Origin: Atriophallophorus winterbourni
Lineage: Eukaryota; Platyhelminthes; Trematoda; Plagiorchiida; Microphallidae
DNA length: 64,000 bases
Direction: 5' to 3'
NCBI GenBank assembly: GCA_013407085.1
Contig: JACCGJ010000645.1
Location: 1-64,000 of the forward strand
Below are positions 1-11,910 of this stretch, one piece after another. Under the pieces are notes generated by a model, which searched no databases, was not told the DNA's origin, and saw only the letters and a list, made by a program, of their open reading frames with translations. The translations under genes and the position numbers were made by a program. How positions within the stretch are numbered: the first letter of the stretch is position 1; every line of letters starts with the position of its first letter.

Positions 1-165
1 ACATCGTGGTTCGTTGTACGAGCCCTATATAACAGTTGGCATACAAGTATAATCTTGTTTCCCTTTAATCCACTGTTTCAAGGCTCACTGAACCTGATCT
101 TACTGTCTCCACCTGACGACGGCAAACAGCCAGAAACCGGTAGTGGTGTGTAAGGGATGGGGATG
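1..165 (+). repeat. Family A hammerhead repeat (cut by window edge)
   Basis: This is a copy of the 240-bp family A unit: ACATCGTGGTTCGTTGTACG, AAGTATAA, CCACTGTTTCAAGGCTCACTG, the hammerhead at 107-147, then GTGTGTAAG. The left part lies outside the window. Confidence 0.8.
107..147 (+). ncRNA. Family A hammerhead ribozyme core
   Basis: Reads CTGACGA, stem II GGC/GCC with loop AAACA, GAAA, a palindromic ACCGGU stem III and GUA as cleavage triplet. Stem I is CCAC/GUGG, fully paired. The pair closing stem II next to the core is C and A instead of the normal G-C, as in all family A copies, so activity is uncertain. Confidence 0.6.
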
Positions 166-712
166 TGAGCAACACATTACTTTGGTATTTAGGATTTCTT
201 TATGCAATTAGTATCTTTCGGATCTCCGCTTCAATCGAAGGAAGAAAATTTCGGATCATACCCGATGCGACGAATAATGGTCGCGTAACTTTCAATCCTT
301 GCGTGAATAAGTAACAAATCGCTATGGAACGAAAATGTTACGGTGCCTTTATATTGTATTTATAGCCCATGATAACACAATGAATAAACATTGAATAGCT
401 TGTCAATGATACGACACCATTCATTTCACAATACCCAGTTTTCAGCAGATGCCGGATGTCCCTTATGATAAGAAATAGTCAAGTTGATGGCTTTCCTAAA
501 GTTCAACAAATTTGACTTTAAACTTGCATCAATTTTCGATTTTTACCGCCAGCAAAGTAATCAAGCCAAAAAATGAGTGTTTCAAATAATTAAGGGATCT
601 ACCAAGTTTCTTAACTTTCACATAAACTTATGTTGCAATTTATCCATATTGCATTTATTAAAATGAAACGACCGTTAAAAAAATGCTAAGTCAAAAAGCG
701 ATGCCCCATTGA

Positions 713-1009
713 ATGACCAAATGTTCAAACAATTTCGAAATCGGGGAGATTATTCTGCTGACATTCAAACTGAGATTCCGCAGCGTTCTGACAGCCCTTA
801 AGATAAGTCAATCAATAACATCTATCACCACAAAAGCATGTTCCCATGTGCCAAATACAAAAACACCCATGAAAACACCTGTGTTCCTTATTGGAGGAAA
901 TGATACAGGCGGGCAACTTGCGCGAAGAAAATCGATGGTTACATTCCTAAAGCTTCATGCTGACAACATGGCGCATATCGGTGGGATTCATTTCAAGAAT
1001 TCGCTGTAA
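713..1009 (+). other. 98-codon open frame, unassigned (also partly open in antisense)
   Basis: The plus frame contains NFEIGEIILLTFKLRF and TPVFLIGGNDTGGQLARRKS. The antisense gives equally protein-like segments (VTIDFLRASCPPVSFPPI, NTGVFMGVFVFGTWEHAFVV) interrupted by a stop. Higher GC than the flanks suggests an old coding or transposon segment, orientation unresolved. No family named. Confidence 0.25.
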
Positions 1010-1329
1010 TTTTACGATACAAATTGTCCAATCACCGAATCAGTCCTTCAAAGTCTCAAAAGAAAGCCTAAAATAATGGGAAATTTGATATATATATATT
1101 TCCATCATTATAAGCATAACTGGAAAGCAAATTTAAAATATGAATTATATTCAGTTGACGCTACTTGTTTAAATCAAGAAAAGATTTTTGTACTGAGCAG
1201 CTAAAACCACCAAGGACAAAATTATGGATATAACCTCACAGTATAAATTGAATAATCAGATTAGCCCAGTGACATCTACTCAGCAGGACTGAAATCAAGA
1301 TTAATCTCAAATCTATCAATACAAGTGTC

Positions 1330-1466
1330 GACATAAATTGTAGCGCTCGAACTAGAGAGCTATTATCAGGTGGAGACAGTGAGATTAGGTTCAGTGAGCC
1401 TTGAAACAGTGGATAAGTGGTAAACAAAGTTATACTTGAATGCTATTGTTACATAGGGTTTGTACA
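1330..1466 (-). repeat. Family A repeat, left arm of an inverted pair
   Basis: A reverse copy: ATCAGGTGGAGACAGTGAG, GTTCAGTGAGCCTTGAAACA, AGTTATACTTGAATGC and ATAGGGTTTGTAC. It directly abuts the forward copy that starts at 1467. The hammerhead part beyond ATCAGG is lost or scrambled. Confidence 0.75.
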
Positions 1467-1815
1467 CTTATCCACTGTTTTAAGGCTCACTGAACCTAAT
1501 CTTACTGTCTCCACCTGATGACGGCTAACAACCAGTAACCGGTAGTGGTGCATAAGTGCGAAGGATGTGAGCAACACATTACTTTGGTCATCCATAAGCG
1601 CCTCGAGTGCTTGACCAAGAATCGCTTTGTGATTCCGTGTTTGAACATCGTGGTTCGTTGTGCGAACCCTATGTAACAGTGACATTCAAGTATAACCTTT
1701 TTTACAACTTATCCACTGTTTCAAGGCTCACTGGACGTAATCTACTGTCTCCACCTGATGGCGGCAAACAGCCAGAAACCGGTAGTGGTGTGTAAACGAG
1801 TCGGATGTGAGCAAC
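1467..1815 (+). repeat. Family A repeat, tandem of one and a half units (period 240 bp)
   Basis: Two hammerhead segments start at 1515 and 1755, exactly 240 bases apart, with the linker GTGCTTGACCAAGAATCGC and CATCGTGGTTCGTTGTGCGA between. The first has GTAA in place of GAAA, the second CTGATGG in place of CTGATGA, so neither keeps an intact core. This copy shows the tandem unit length of the family. Confidence 0.8.
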
Positions 1816-2900
1816 ACATTACTTTACATCTGAACGAGATATTAGAACGCCATTTTAATGAAACACCATCAACGTCTTTGTCATTTATAGATTCAACTAA
1901 TTCGGATCTCCCAACCAAAGGCTTCTAGCTAGTTTTCACTTTTTTCTAATAAATTAGACAAAATGATTCTTTATTTTAACTATATTTTAACCAAATACTA
2001 CCATATACAACTATACTATCATTCAAATTATACGTAAAGTCAATCATTAGGTGAAACAGCTGAAAACGTTGTCAACTGAGGGAGAAATATTTACTTGAAA
2101 AATTTCCAAAGTTCAGCTTCAGAATAATGCTAGATTAGATCGAATTCAACGAAACAAATTGGATTTCGTAGACAAAAACAAGAATTATAATTTCAAGGGA
2201 AAATGAATGCAAAACTGGACTTGTACATTCGAATAAAGGTAATATCAATTGTATATATATAAATAGAGTACACAGCAAAATACAAACAAAATTCCTATTT
2301 CGAAATATGATTTCAGGCAAAGATAAAGAAAATGGTTGAAACATCAAAGAGAAATCCTTTTAACTCTACGATTCTAGGACACAATCAGCCGCAGTGAGAG
2401 CATATTATAGTGAATATTAAATGAGATCAATACGACGGTTATAAAAATGAATATATCAATTAAAATAATAATTACGAATATATGAGATGGAAGTTAGTGT
2501 TAACAGCAGAAGTTGCGGTACTGGGGAATAACATTATTCTGGTAATGTTTTAAACGACGGCAACGGTAAATATACAGATAATCTTAGAGATTCTGCAACC
2601 CAAAGAAAATACAAAAGCTAAACCTCCTGCTTAAAATATTAAAATTAAAGTGATGTGGGAAATGCCAATGAGGAAGCTTTACAAGATAATCAAGTTTGTT
2701 TTTAATATTTGCAGGCTTGATGTGCAATATTTCACATAACGGAACTTAATACTCTATTGAAATTAAAATAATTCAGTTACAATAATACTGCCAGCTAAAC
2801 AGTAAAGATTTTCAAAGTTTTTTAATGGAGCCAAAATGTATACACTTGTACGTCGGTCTAGCTGCAGCTGTTAATAGTACTCTAGTTTCAATGAACTGTA
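1816..2900. other. Intronic/intergenic DNA downstream of LHFPL-like exon
   Basis: AT-rich with frequent stops. I looked for the next LHFPL exon (TM3-TM4) on the minus strand and did not find a convincing one. Apart from a short TATATATA tract near 2250, no repeat was recognised. Confidence 0.5.
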
Positions 2901-2907
2901 TACTCAC

Positions 2908-3409
2908 CAGAGGAAATCAATACGATTTCTCCAAATCGAATAACTCCATTGATTTTCAAGAGATGTAGATTAAACCCCGTTAATAAAAGAAAAAAGATCC
3001 AAAACACCAACATACAAATCGCGATAACAAGCAAGATCAATGCTATACGCCACGAGCTATGAGGTATTCTTTCATACTCGTAGTATCCGCAACCGCGTCG
3101 AAGTAGTAACAAATTTTGCAGATGATTAACATTTTCGTTATGATCTTGTCCGCGTTTGGGCGAATACTCGAAGTAAACACATCTCCGATGTAATCCCAAA
3201 GTGCTTTTGATGGGTGAATTCGCTAATCCCAACGGTTGTCGTTCAGCAGCCTCAAAAATCACTGTTCCGATCAACCATTGTGGAGCAAGGCCACCACAAA
3301 TGCAGAGTGAAACGGAAACCACAGATAAACCCACCCAAATCATCCAAAACACTCGCATTTTACCGAAAAATGAACAAAATTCTGCATGGTGGGATGAATT
3401 GATTGTCAT
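2908..3409 (-). CDS. LHFPL-like tetraspan membrane protein, first coding exon (partial)
   Basis: This exon encodes about 167 residues of a four-helix membrane protein resembling the LHFPL (lipoma HMGIC fusion partner-like) branch of the claudin/PMP22 superfamily. What is visible: TM1 at residues 19-41, a long extracellular loop with Cys77 and Cys107, a family-like IPxSxWR motif just before TM2 (residues 115-121), TM2 at 121-148, and the start of TM3 at about 155. Reading stays open to an excellent splice donor (GTGAGT, beginning at 2907), leaving a phase-1 end, so the remainder of TM3 and TM4 should lie on exons further left. None was recognised in 1-2900, so they are probably outside the window. 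The start at 3409 is the first in-frame ATG; Met18 is an alternative that would place TM1 almost at the N-terminus. LHFPL proteins act as plasma-membrane partners of channels and receptors; which paralogue this is cannot be told. Another claudin-like family remains possible. Confidence 0.7.
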
Positions 3410-3721
3410 AATTATATTGGCGGATCATCTCCTATCAAGGTTGTCCAATCAGAAGTGAATCATTTTAAAATAATATCTATATACTACTTTTTTGTTACAA
3501 GTAGCAGTTTTTCGTCAAAAGATAAAAATTAATTGCACGTATCCTATTTGGAAATGTCCTCACTGACATTCGTCAAGTGCTAAGTATAATTTATTGCTAG
3601 ATTTACTAAAATGCATGTATTTATCTGTGAAATTCGACTGAATGTGCCTAAATCAGGTTATTTTCTGAATAGGATTCGCCTTATTTATATGTATGTCAAA
3701 ATTGTAACTGAATGTACCTGA

Positions 3722-3840
3722 GATCGTCTAAGAAAGAAAGAAAGAAATTGACTTTATTCGTACACACGAATTTTCAGCTGTTACGATAATTTCACCACAA
3801 ATTTAAAAAAATGATAAACATGTCCCGACATCGAGTTACA
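3722..3840 (-). repeat. Family F repeat copy
   Basis: This is the same element as at 56495-56612, in reverse: (GAAA)n, then ATTGACTTTATTCG, the ACGAAT hairpin and TTTCAGCTGTTAC, ending near GAGTTACAAT. The sequence match is nearly complete over about 110 bases. Confidence 0.6.
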
Positions 3841-5534
3841 ATTTGTCGACTGAACGATTTTTCTTGTCCGTCTTAATTGATTGACATACGATCCAGTTTA
3901 CTAGCAAAAGTTTTTGAGTCAAACGTTTCACTGCAAGTCCCGGTATTTCGTACTTCGTTCGAAAGTGCACGTCCAAATTTGACCTCAGTTGATTCGAAAA
4001 TATTTGATGCATTTTACCCTTGGAGAAATTAATTGTATGCTTTTCAAAATGGTACACTTTAATCGTTACTTTTACTTGAAAAAATACGCTAGATTCTACC
4101 TAATCTAATGTGGCCTAATTTATAACTTTGTTTATTGATGCTAGCAAAGTAGCTCACACAGAACCCACGATGTTGCAATCAATTTAACAATGGCTGATCA
4201 CAAAACTCATGTTGTGACGATTACTTAACGGTTTCCCGTATGTCAATGGTAAGTGATAATGTAGATAACCCACACACACATAAATAACAAAGAAATATAT
4301 AAGTTGTGTCTTCAATTCTTATATTGTAATTCTGAAGTTTGTTCGAAACAATAACGAAATGGATGGTAAATAACTTTCCTCTTTCATGCGTAGCAGAATG
4401 TTCCTGTGAAACTGCATAATTATACTACAAAGATTAGACTGCACAGTGGGTATTGTTCACGAAAATTATATGTATATCAAACATGCTTTATTAGCATGGG
4501 ATCCTTGGTTGTAAGAAGAGCGACAAATTTCGTACTTTGACCTTCTAATTATCCATACGGAATGCGACTTAGAATATTGAATTTGCACTCAGCCCAATAT
4601 CAAAACCCATGACTCTCTTATACAGGGAAATCAAACATCCACAACACTGATTCTGAAACACGCATGTCCAGGTTGTCACTCCGATCCAATTTGACAATTG
4701 ATTTCGTGCCAAACGGTAAAATTTAAGCCCTCGCCACGCCGGGTTCATTTAACCGACATTTAAGAAATGCATGTCTTTCGAATGCAGCTAACCTTACCCA
4801 CCTTCTCATACCTTCGAATATGTTGTAACTCGAACCATTTTGATGCCATCCTTTTGAACCCCGAAATATTACGGGATTGCAATTGACGTCGTCGGTATTT
4901 CTTTATGTTTCCTGCTCATGTGTTGCGACATAAGTTGTGTTCAGCGTACTATGCTTTAATTGAGCAAACTGGTGATCTGGATGATAGATAAAGGTAAAAT
5001 GTACAATCTTTCTCGATATTACAAACTTACCATTCTCATATTATCTGTCAACAATATTTTTATCCTGTATGTGTTTCCTTTTCCTTTGCACACCAATAAA
5101 CTGTTGTTTGCCTCTCACAGCGCTAAAAGATCCATTCGCAATTTCGACGCGTATTTGTTGCAATACGATTTAACTACAACAGCGTATTAACTCATGGTAT
5201 GTATTCAACTGAACTTTACGTGATATTACATGATGGTGTGTTGGGTCTTTTTCATGAACTATTATTTGATAAATGGGAAGCCATGTGTCTTTTGTCACTG
5301 CAAAATCTTTGAATCCTAATAATAAACCTGAAGAAATGCTGTGGCCACTCTTCCGATTATTACTGAAATTTTTATATGATTGCTCGCCGTTTTGCTGCAA
5401 TTCTGTTTGAAATGCTTCTTTGCCAAATACGGGAACCCGGTTCACATATTGCATCAATATGGCCCGTGGAATAAAGTTTGCATATCCATCTTAAATTTAT
5501 TTATTTCGGCACACGTCTTTACCACACTAACTAA
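3841..5534. other. No gene recognised
   Basis: AT-rich DNA with a family D fragment at 4.65 kb. A 95-codon minus frame at 5170-5457 has no domain and no good splice borders. Confidence 0.4.
4645..4755 (-). repeat. Family D fragment
   Basis: GTTGTCACTCCGATCCAATT, TGACAATTGATTTCGTGCC and CCCTCGCCACGCCGGGTTC match the start of family D in reverse. Confidence 0.4.
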
Positions 5535-5870
5535 TGTTTTTACGAGTGACTGGCAGACTGTTTGCTTGGTTGGAAAATTACCTGAATGATCGGCTTGTTC
5601 AAGTCTCTGTGGATAGTGGTTTGTCGATTTCGGTGAGTGCTTCAGGGATCCTTACTAGGACCAATTCGTTTTGCGCTTTATGCCAATGACAGACCAGTTT
5701 TCATCAGGCGTCAGATGGCACTGTTCGCGGACGATATATAAATGTGGTCGAGGATCAATAAGCCGGTAAATTGAGAACTGTTCCAAATGTATCCGGACAA
5801 CCTCCACGCTTGGCCCTAAAAATCGCCTATTCGACAAATTCCAAGCGTCACATGTTTGTGACTGTATTTA
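5535..5870 (+). mobile_element. Reverse transcriptase fragment of a non-LTR element
   Basis: Plus-strand translation in shifting frames gives LFAWLENYLNDRLVQVSVDS, then GPIRFALYANDRPVFIR, ALFADDI, MWSRINKPV and a few more residues. This is the order of reverse transcriptase motifs 4 to 6 around the FADD catalytic box. At least one frameshift and stop codons mark it as a relic. It is a different element from the one at 61 kb. Confidence 0.6.
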
Positions 5871-6054
5871 GAATGATACATAGCATGCCTCTCGGGAAAT
5901 GTTTTTAGATTATAGATAAATGATTCGGGATTTCGAATGTATGGTTCAACCATGGTAGCATTATTTTGTTTTTCAAGACTTTTGTGAGTCTATTAATTAT
6001 GAGTGATGGAAATATATACAGGCGGATATTTTGTCAAAGAACATGGGTTTAACC

Positions 6055-6265
6055 GATCTACATGTATGTGAGAATATGTGCTAGAACGCGTTGGTCATTG
6101 TGGTCTTACCCAACTGCGGCATACAAGTTCGCTTCTTGTGCAGAGTTTCTCCACTGTTTCAAATCATGGGGATCTTGATTCTACTGCCCCTCCATGATGA
6201 GTGCAAACAACACGAAACCGGTCGTGATGTGTTTGTATGTGTGATGGAAATGCATGCAAATGCGT
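6055..6265 (+). repeat. Family B hammerhead repeat
   Basis: A full unit: GGTCATTGTGGTCTTACCCA, CTCCACTGTTTCAAATCATG, ATGATGAGTGCAAACAACAC, GAAACCGGTCGTG, then GTGTGATGGAAATGCATGC. The core starts ATGATGA in place of CTGATGA, so it is probably inactive. Confidence 0.7.
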
Positions 6266-6984
6266 AACAAATCTTGTTGTCGATTTCCTAATACAGAAAA
6301 TCGTTAAACAACAACTGAGGTTAAAAATTTATGCTTAGTGACTTTTAAAACAGTGCTCAATTGGCAATATTGCATTAAAGTCATCGCTACAAAACGTTTG
6401 ACAGTCAACATTTGGGTATTCACAGTGGATTTACGTCAATCGCTCCAATCTATTGACTTAACTATTTTTTCTGCATAACCCATGCAGGTAGTCATACATT
6501 TCTCCACCTGCGATTTGTTTTATGTAAACGAAGTTTGTAATGCAACTGTGTATTTAATTGTCAATATTATATTATAAATATTGAACTATTTTTTGTTTTT
6601 TTAAGAAAAAGCCTAGGTCACTTTGTTTGAATCTGAAAAATAGAAGAAATGCGAAATGATTATACAAGGTAAATTAAGGTTATTTTGATAATCTGTTTTA
6701 GTTTGTCAACAATCAATACTGAATTAAAAAATGAAACCGCAATGGGTCAACGACAATCGATCCTGGAGCATAATCTTTTATAAGGCATTACACTAATGAA
6801 CGCTTTCGCCAAACACTTTCCATCATATTAATCAAACAGGTGAACTGCATGATATAGGATTTATTCAATGATTATTTATCTAGTCTTGCCACTGATATTC
6901 CGTTTACTATGCTTCAATCGTGATCTCTTCAAATGCTCTCGTGACAAGATGCCCATGAATGAAAACACGCCAAATAAACTTTGA

Positions 6985-7032
6985 CATAAATGGTCGACAT
7001 CGACCGAAGAAGGCCAACAACAACAACAACTA
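6985..7032 (+). mobile_element. Non-LTR element 3' terminus, tiny fragment
   Basis: AATGGTCGACATCGACCGAA, GAAGGCC and (AAC)n match the last 50 bases of the element at 16.1 kb. Confidence 0.5.
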
Positions 7033-7039
7033 TGCATTT

Positions 7040-7439
7040 GTAGGTGAAGTCGGTAAAAATTCATAAAACCTTCCCCTTTCAGTAAAACGATTTCTCCTAT
7101 CGTTTAGTAGCCAACAAGCGGACGGGTTTAAGGTCAATAACCTCACAGTGTCCAGAGATCAAGTTTTCTCAACTAGCACACCATGCAGTAAGATAATGTA
7201 ATTATAGCGTCGGGGGCATTTAAGAATTCAATCATAGTATTCTGTTCGACTGTTCGACTGCTCATCGGACTATTTCTAATTGGAACTTGGCTTATTGTGC
7301 ATACATCAGCTGCAAGAGTCATCCATTACTGCACATCGCTTAATATATCCAAGTCGGAGATATTACACTTTGGGATGGCCGATATGTATATTAATGCAAA
7401 TTCTCAATTTTTCATTAATCTTTACAAATAATTACAGTT

Positions 7440-7474
<35 letters not shown>

Positions 7475-8284
7475 AATGAAGTATACTGAATGACTTGGTT
7501 GTATTAAAACGCACAATGTCTTTACTTTTTAACTTAGGTTCCGTGAATAATTTGAAAAATCGCAATTGTGGATTATTCCTACATTTTTGCTCTTAGTATA
7601 TATTCCATTAAATCTATTATCATCTTGAACACTTCGAACAATTACGAACATGATTGTTTTTCTGGTCATGCCTACGTGGCGCGATACACCTAGGCTTACT
7701 GTAGGCTGTTTTGCGGTAAGTTTGAAACAGAGGTGGTGGGTTGACTGCTACTTACTCATGTTCTCTTGTCCCGACTATCATCCTTGGTCTGACGAAACTA
7801 CTGGGTCGGATGTTAAAGGCTTCCAAAACTGTTCTAATCGCTTGCACATAAATGTTTTCTATTATAAATACACGACCGGTTCTAAACATGTTCCAATCAA
7901 TGATATCCGTGGATTTTAAGGCAAGGTATATATGCCACCAGAATGTTTCTAGAACATGCTTATCGACAAGTTCTTTACATGGATAACTCAACGATTCAAA
8001 AATATGTCAAATTAAGTGTCGCAGAAGACTGGACATAAGCATACTAGCACGAAGTAAAATGCTTAGCGATATTAACCTGGAATCAAAAGTTCTCAACACA
8101 CTTTTACAAGTCCTGAATAACCTATTAGAACTTTGATAACGATCGCTACATGACGATTCTATCAAAACTCAAGCATGCTCAAAGACTCAATGGAGGTAAT
8201 TCATGTTGCCTAACTAAGCGTCATATTGAATTTCCTTTTGCAGCAAGATACCTATATCAAGACGGAAAACCTTGTACATAATTA
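7040..8284. other. No gene recognised
   Basis: Overlapping open frames on both strands at 7.65-7.99 kb (minus: HVLETFWWHIYLALKSTDII and VLEAFNIRPSSFVRPRM) look like an old coding or transposon scrap but could not be assigned. Confidence 0.35.
7443..7471. repeat. (AT)n microsatellite
   Basis: Uninterrupted TA/AT dinucleotides over about 29 bases. Confidence 0.9.
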
Positions 8285-8605
8285 CGATTACATTTATCTC
8301 ATCGACATTGTGTGAATATTTTCTACGAATATTGTATGTGTATTTTGTACAGAATTTGGTGGAAATGCATGCAAATAGCATTTTTGTTGATGGTTATGTG
8401 CTATTACAGCCTCTAAATGGGCATGGGCACATGTGATTAAACAGGTTGACCATACCAACCTTATCCAACAGTGGCATACAAGCGCAACTTGTTTATCATT
8501 CTTCCACTGTTTTAAGCACATGCGGATCCTGATCATACTGTCCTTACTTGATGAGTACAGACAGCCTTAAAGCGGTCGTGGTGTGCGATAGAAATGCACG
8601 CAAAT
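8285..8605 (+). repeat. Family B repeat
   Basis: GGAAATGCATGCAAATAGC, ATGGGCATGGGCACATGTG, CAGGTTGACCATACCAACC, AGTGGCATACAAGCGCAAC, GCGGATCCTGATC and TTGATGAGTACAGACAGCC with AAAGCGGTCGTGG. This is slightly more than one unit; the core is damaged. Confidence 0.65.
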
Positions 8606-11600
8606 AAATTTTTTATAGTCTGATGACTTTAATTTTGACGTACTAACTTGAAATATCATATTGGAGAATGCAAGTGTGGTTTCCGTCTCTCGCTAGGTAC
8701 AATCTAAATCAAGGCTTTATGAACTTTTAAATCTCGTATTTTGCTGTCATGTCTATTATCAAAGCATATGAACGCTCTTAATATTGAACAGACAAGTTAG
8801 GGAAAATAAAATAACACTCTTGGCTACCGAACGTAGATCAGCGATTGAGTACTAAATATTGCTGTGACCGAAGTGGGAACGTTTGTTCCAACGGAATCGA
8901 ACAATTTACCATTCGAAACGAGATGGAACGTGAAAATATAATGCGTTCGTCATGTACATCATGATCGAAATCGGTTAATTAATGATAGATTATTGATATT
9001 TTCCAATTAGCAGATTGATAACTAACCAATTTAATATTTTCTTAAGCAAATAAGAAAATACATTTTGTTAGTATTCGTATGAAGCATACTTGACGACGAG
9101 AGAGAAGTCGTTTATATTTTTAGGAAAGGCATTCTACAGCAAAATGAATTTCAGGTTAATTCATTAAAGCTATATCTGCGGATCAAGAAGTGATTAGAAT
9201 TATTTTTGCTTCAAACATTGGTGATTTTTTGTAAGAATAAACATGTGTTATTTGTACATCAATCTCGTGAACAAACACACACATATATATATATATATAT
9301 AGGTTCAATCAATCATAGGTTCAATCAAATCAATGTGAAAACTGCTTTACTAGATACGCTTTTATCAACTGGTCGGAAAATGGCTTCATAAGATCAACCT
9401 GGTTTACACGTGCTACCACTAAGGATGCGCTCTCAGTCGCGTATACCGGACCATGTAGCGAGTTACGAAGAATTGCTTGAAATACTCCGAAGATTAAAAA
9501 GCCGATAGCAATCAAAAATATTCGATCCTGATCCTATTGGTTTATAAACTAATAATCCATGCTCCAACTTCCCAACAATATCTGATGTTATCAAGACGCA
9601 TCGTCTTCCTGTTCAATGTTTCTTACTCATCATATTCAACATTGATTACTTTGACGCATGCATTATTTAGCTCGAAATGAAATTTTGCACAAAGATAGTT
9701 TGCTTTGTTAACGTGATTCCGCTTCGTTCGCGTTCACCGAGATTGTTTAGAACTCTAAACTATGAAAGTTCATGTCAGACAGAGCAATCGGCTTGACTAA
9801 ATACTGCAGGATAACGCAAAATATGGATAAATGAATATAAACCTCTGAAAGCGGATAGGGAAATGCACATAGCGCGTGATTGGACTTGTATCAATCTAGC
9901 TTCGGTAGCAAAATAGTATACATTCCGTTTATAGGCTAGGATGTTTCAACTAAAACAGATTTTAACTGAAAAAATATGGTGTCTACCCAATAGAAAATTT
10001 GGAGAGGTTAATGTCCGGCCAAATTACGATGAATAGTTTACACACGAAGTGAATGTGGGCACAATTGATTAATCCTCCATTGCTTCATATTCAGCTTGTA
10101 ATTAATTATCCTTGCTTTGTGCCATTCAGCATGTATCAGACTGAAGTCATTCTCTAACTGTTTGTTCTTTGTTTGTTTCTTGTGATTGCATTGATCAGCA
10201 ATTCATGACAGTCAATTGTTTCCTTTAGTCCATATTACCATTTAAGTGAAGTCATTGTTATATCTATTGGAATACTTACTTAATTTCAACCGGGCTTCTT
10301 CTAAAAAATTGAATAAAATATTTCCCTTAGATATTTTTAAAATGAACTCCACGCAGCAGGTGAACAAAATCATTCAAGTTATTTCAACAAACCTGCATCC
10401 AACAATTCGAGAGCTGAATTTATGGTAAAAGAATAAGTTGTTAAACATTATATTGGGTTTTGTTGATACAAAATAATTTTTATCCAATATCGTTTCAAAT
10501 ACGGGTTTGTGCAAAATGTCATCCGCTAAATAGACTTTAAATACATTTTTCTTTAACGAAAATGACAAAGAAGATGCACCTGAACAAATTTAATTGACAT
10601 ACCTACGATTGGATAAAAATATCGTCCAATTTAGTTATAAAATCATGTAAATTAGTGGGGTGAGTAACGGCAGAGTGTAAATTATTCCAAGTGAAACAGA
10701 CAAATGCAGAATGGAAAACCACGAGAGAATTATCATAAGTCTGATCACCATTCGCATGCGGAGCTATTGTGAGGGGTTGTTTGTCGTATCCGAAGAATCA
10801 AAAGAAACTGTTCGAATGACACTGTCTAAAAAAGAGGAACAGGTGAAAGGACGACTTCAGCACTTTCCAACAAGATGAAATTAATTCTGGTCATCCATGG
10901 CCTAATGTTTATTGACATGAAGGAATCCGGTAGTCACTGAATCACCGTCGCAGACGTGAGATAAATTACACTGTGGGCAGGCGATTGACATAACAGTCCA
11001 CTGTATGTCTGTTTTAATGTTATGTGTGTGATAGATGATTGAAAATAAAGCGTTTTTTGTGTTGAGGATTTCGGGAACTGGAATGTTTGCTTATTGTTCG
11101 ATTGTCTTCTGTGTGTGTTTACGATTGTGATTGTCCAGGGATAAGCGGGGCGATAAGGTTTAGACATTCGATGGATGGAAATCTTACAAATATGTCTCCG
11201 TCTTTAGCTGTTTGTTGCATAGCACATACCTAAGCATTTAGTGCAACTGGTTTGAGCAGATTTGTTTACCCCAAGCTAACAATCGTTATTCGTTTGAGCG
11301 CATGTCAATCAGACATAAGGCAAATCGGATGTTCTCAGAGTGTTTTTGAAATCAAGTATGACAACAAAAATTGAATCTCAATAAGCAAACTCACAATCAG
11401 TTATCAGCTCACGTACTACAAATTAGGGTCGATGCGAGGTTATTTGATGAATGACTTTAGCAGAGAATTATTTTTAATAAAACGTAGGTAAATATTTATT
11501 ATTTTCTACTAACATTTATTCTAGTAGAATTGCATGATCGATATTATTGGAAAAACCCAAAAAGGATGGTGGGCGAACGAATTTAATAAAGTAGCTATTA

Positions 11601-11804
11601 TTCCGTCCACAGGGAAATTCTTTCGCTTCAATAATTATATTGCGATATTTTTCGTATTCCATAATGACCTCTGTCTAATCACGGGGGCGTGAGCAAAGAA
11701 ATTCGCTGGTGTCAACGGCTTAACTAACAATCTTATCGCGACTGTATTTCTGAATACAGGGGCTTGTTGTCAGAAGCGGAATGAAAATTGGCTTCGAAGA
11801 ATAA
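8606..11804. other. No gene recognised
   Basis: AT-rich, stop-filled in all frames apart from short chance frames (for example 10934-11167 minus). One AT microsatellite at 9.28 kb. Confidence 0.4.
9281..9301. repeat. (AT)n microsatellite
   Basis: About ten AT repeats after ACACACAC, followed by a short duplicated AGGTTCAATCAA. Confidence 0.85.
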
Positions 11805-11910
11805 ATATTTACCTCTTCACCACTGTTTCAGGACTTAGTGTAACTTTGCATACTGTCTTCATCTGAGGACTATAATGTTCCAGAAAACTGGTTGTGGTGA
11901 TATAATTTGG
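11805..11910 (+). repeat. Family A repeat, decayed
   Basis: CCACTGTTTCAGGACTTAGTG, ACTGTCTTCATCTGAGGAC and AGAAAACTGGTTGTGGTG follow the family A order with many changes. The core is broken (CTGAGGA). Confidence 0.45.

Noticed and set aside
2135..2347. Second LHFPL exon (hydrophobic minus-strand frame)
   Set aside because: Hydrophobic by AT bias; lacks the expected Cys and Trp pattern of TM3-TM4 and a phase-1 acceptor.
5170..5457. 95-codon minus-strand open frame
   Set aside because: No recognised domain and no convincing acceptor or donor in phase; left unassigned.
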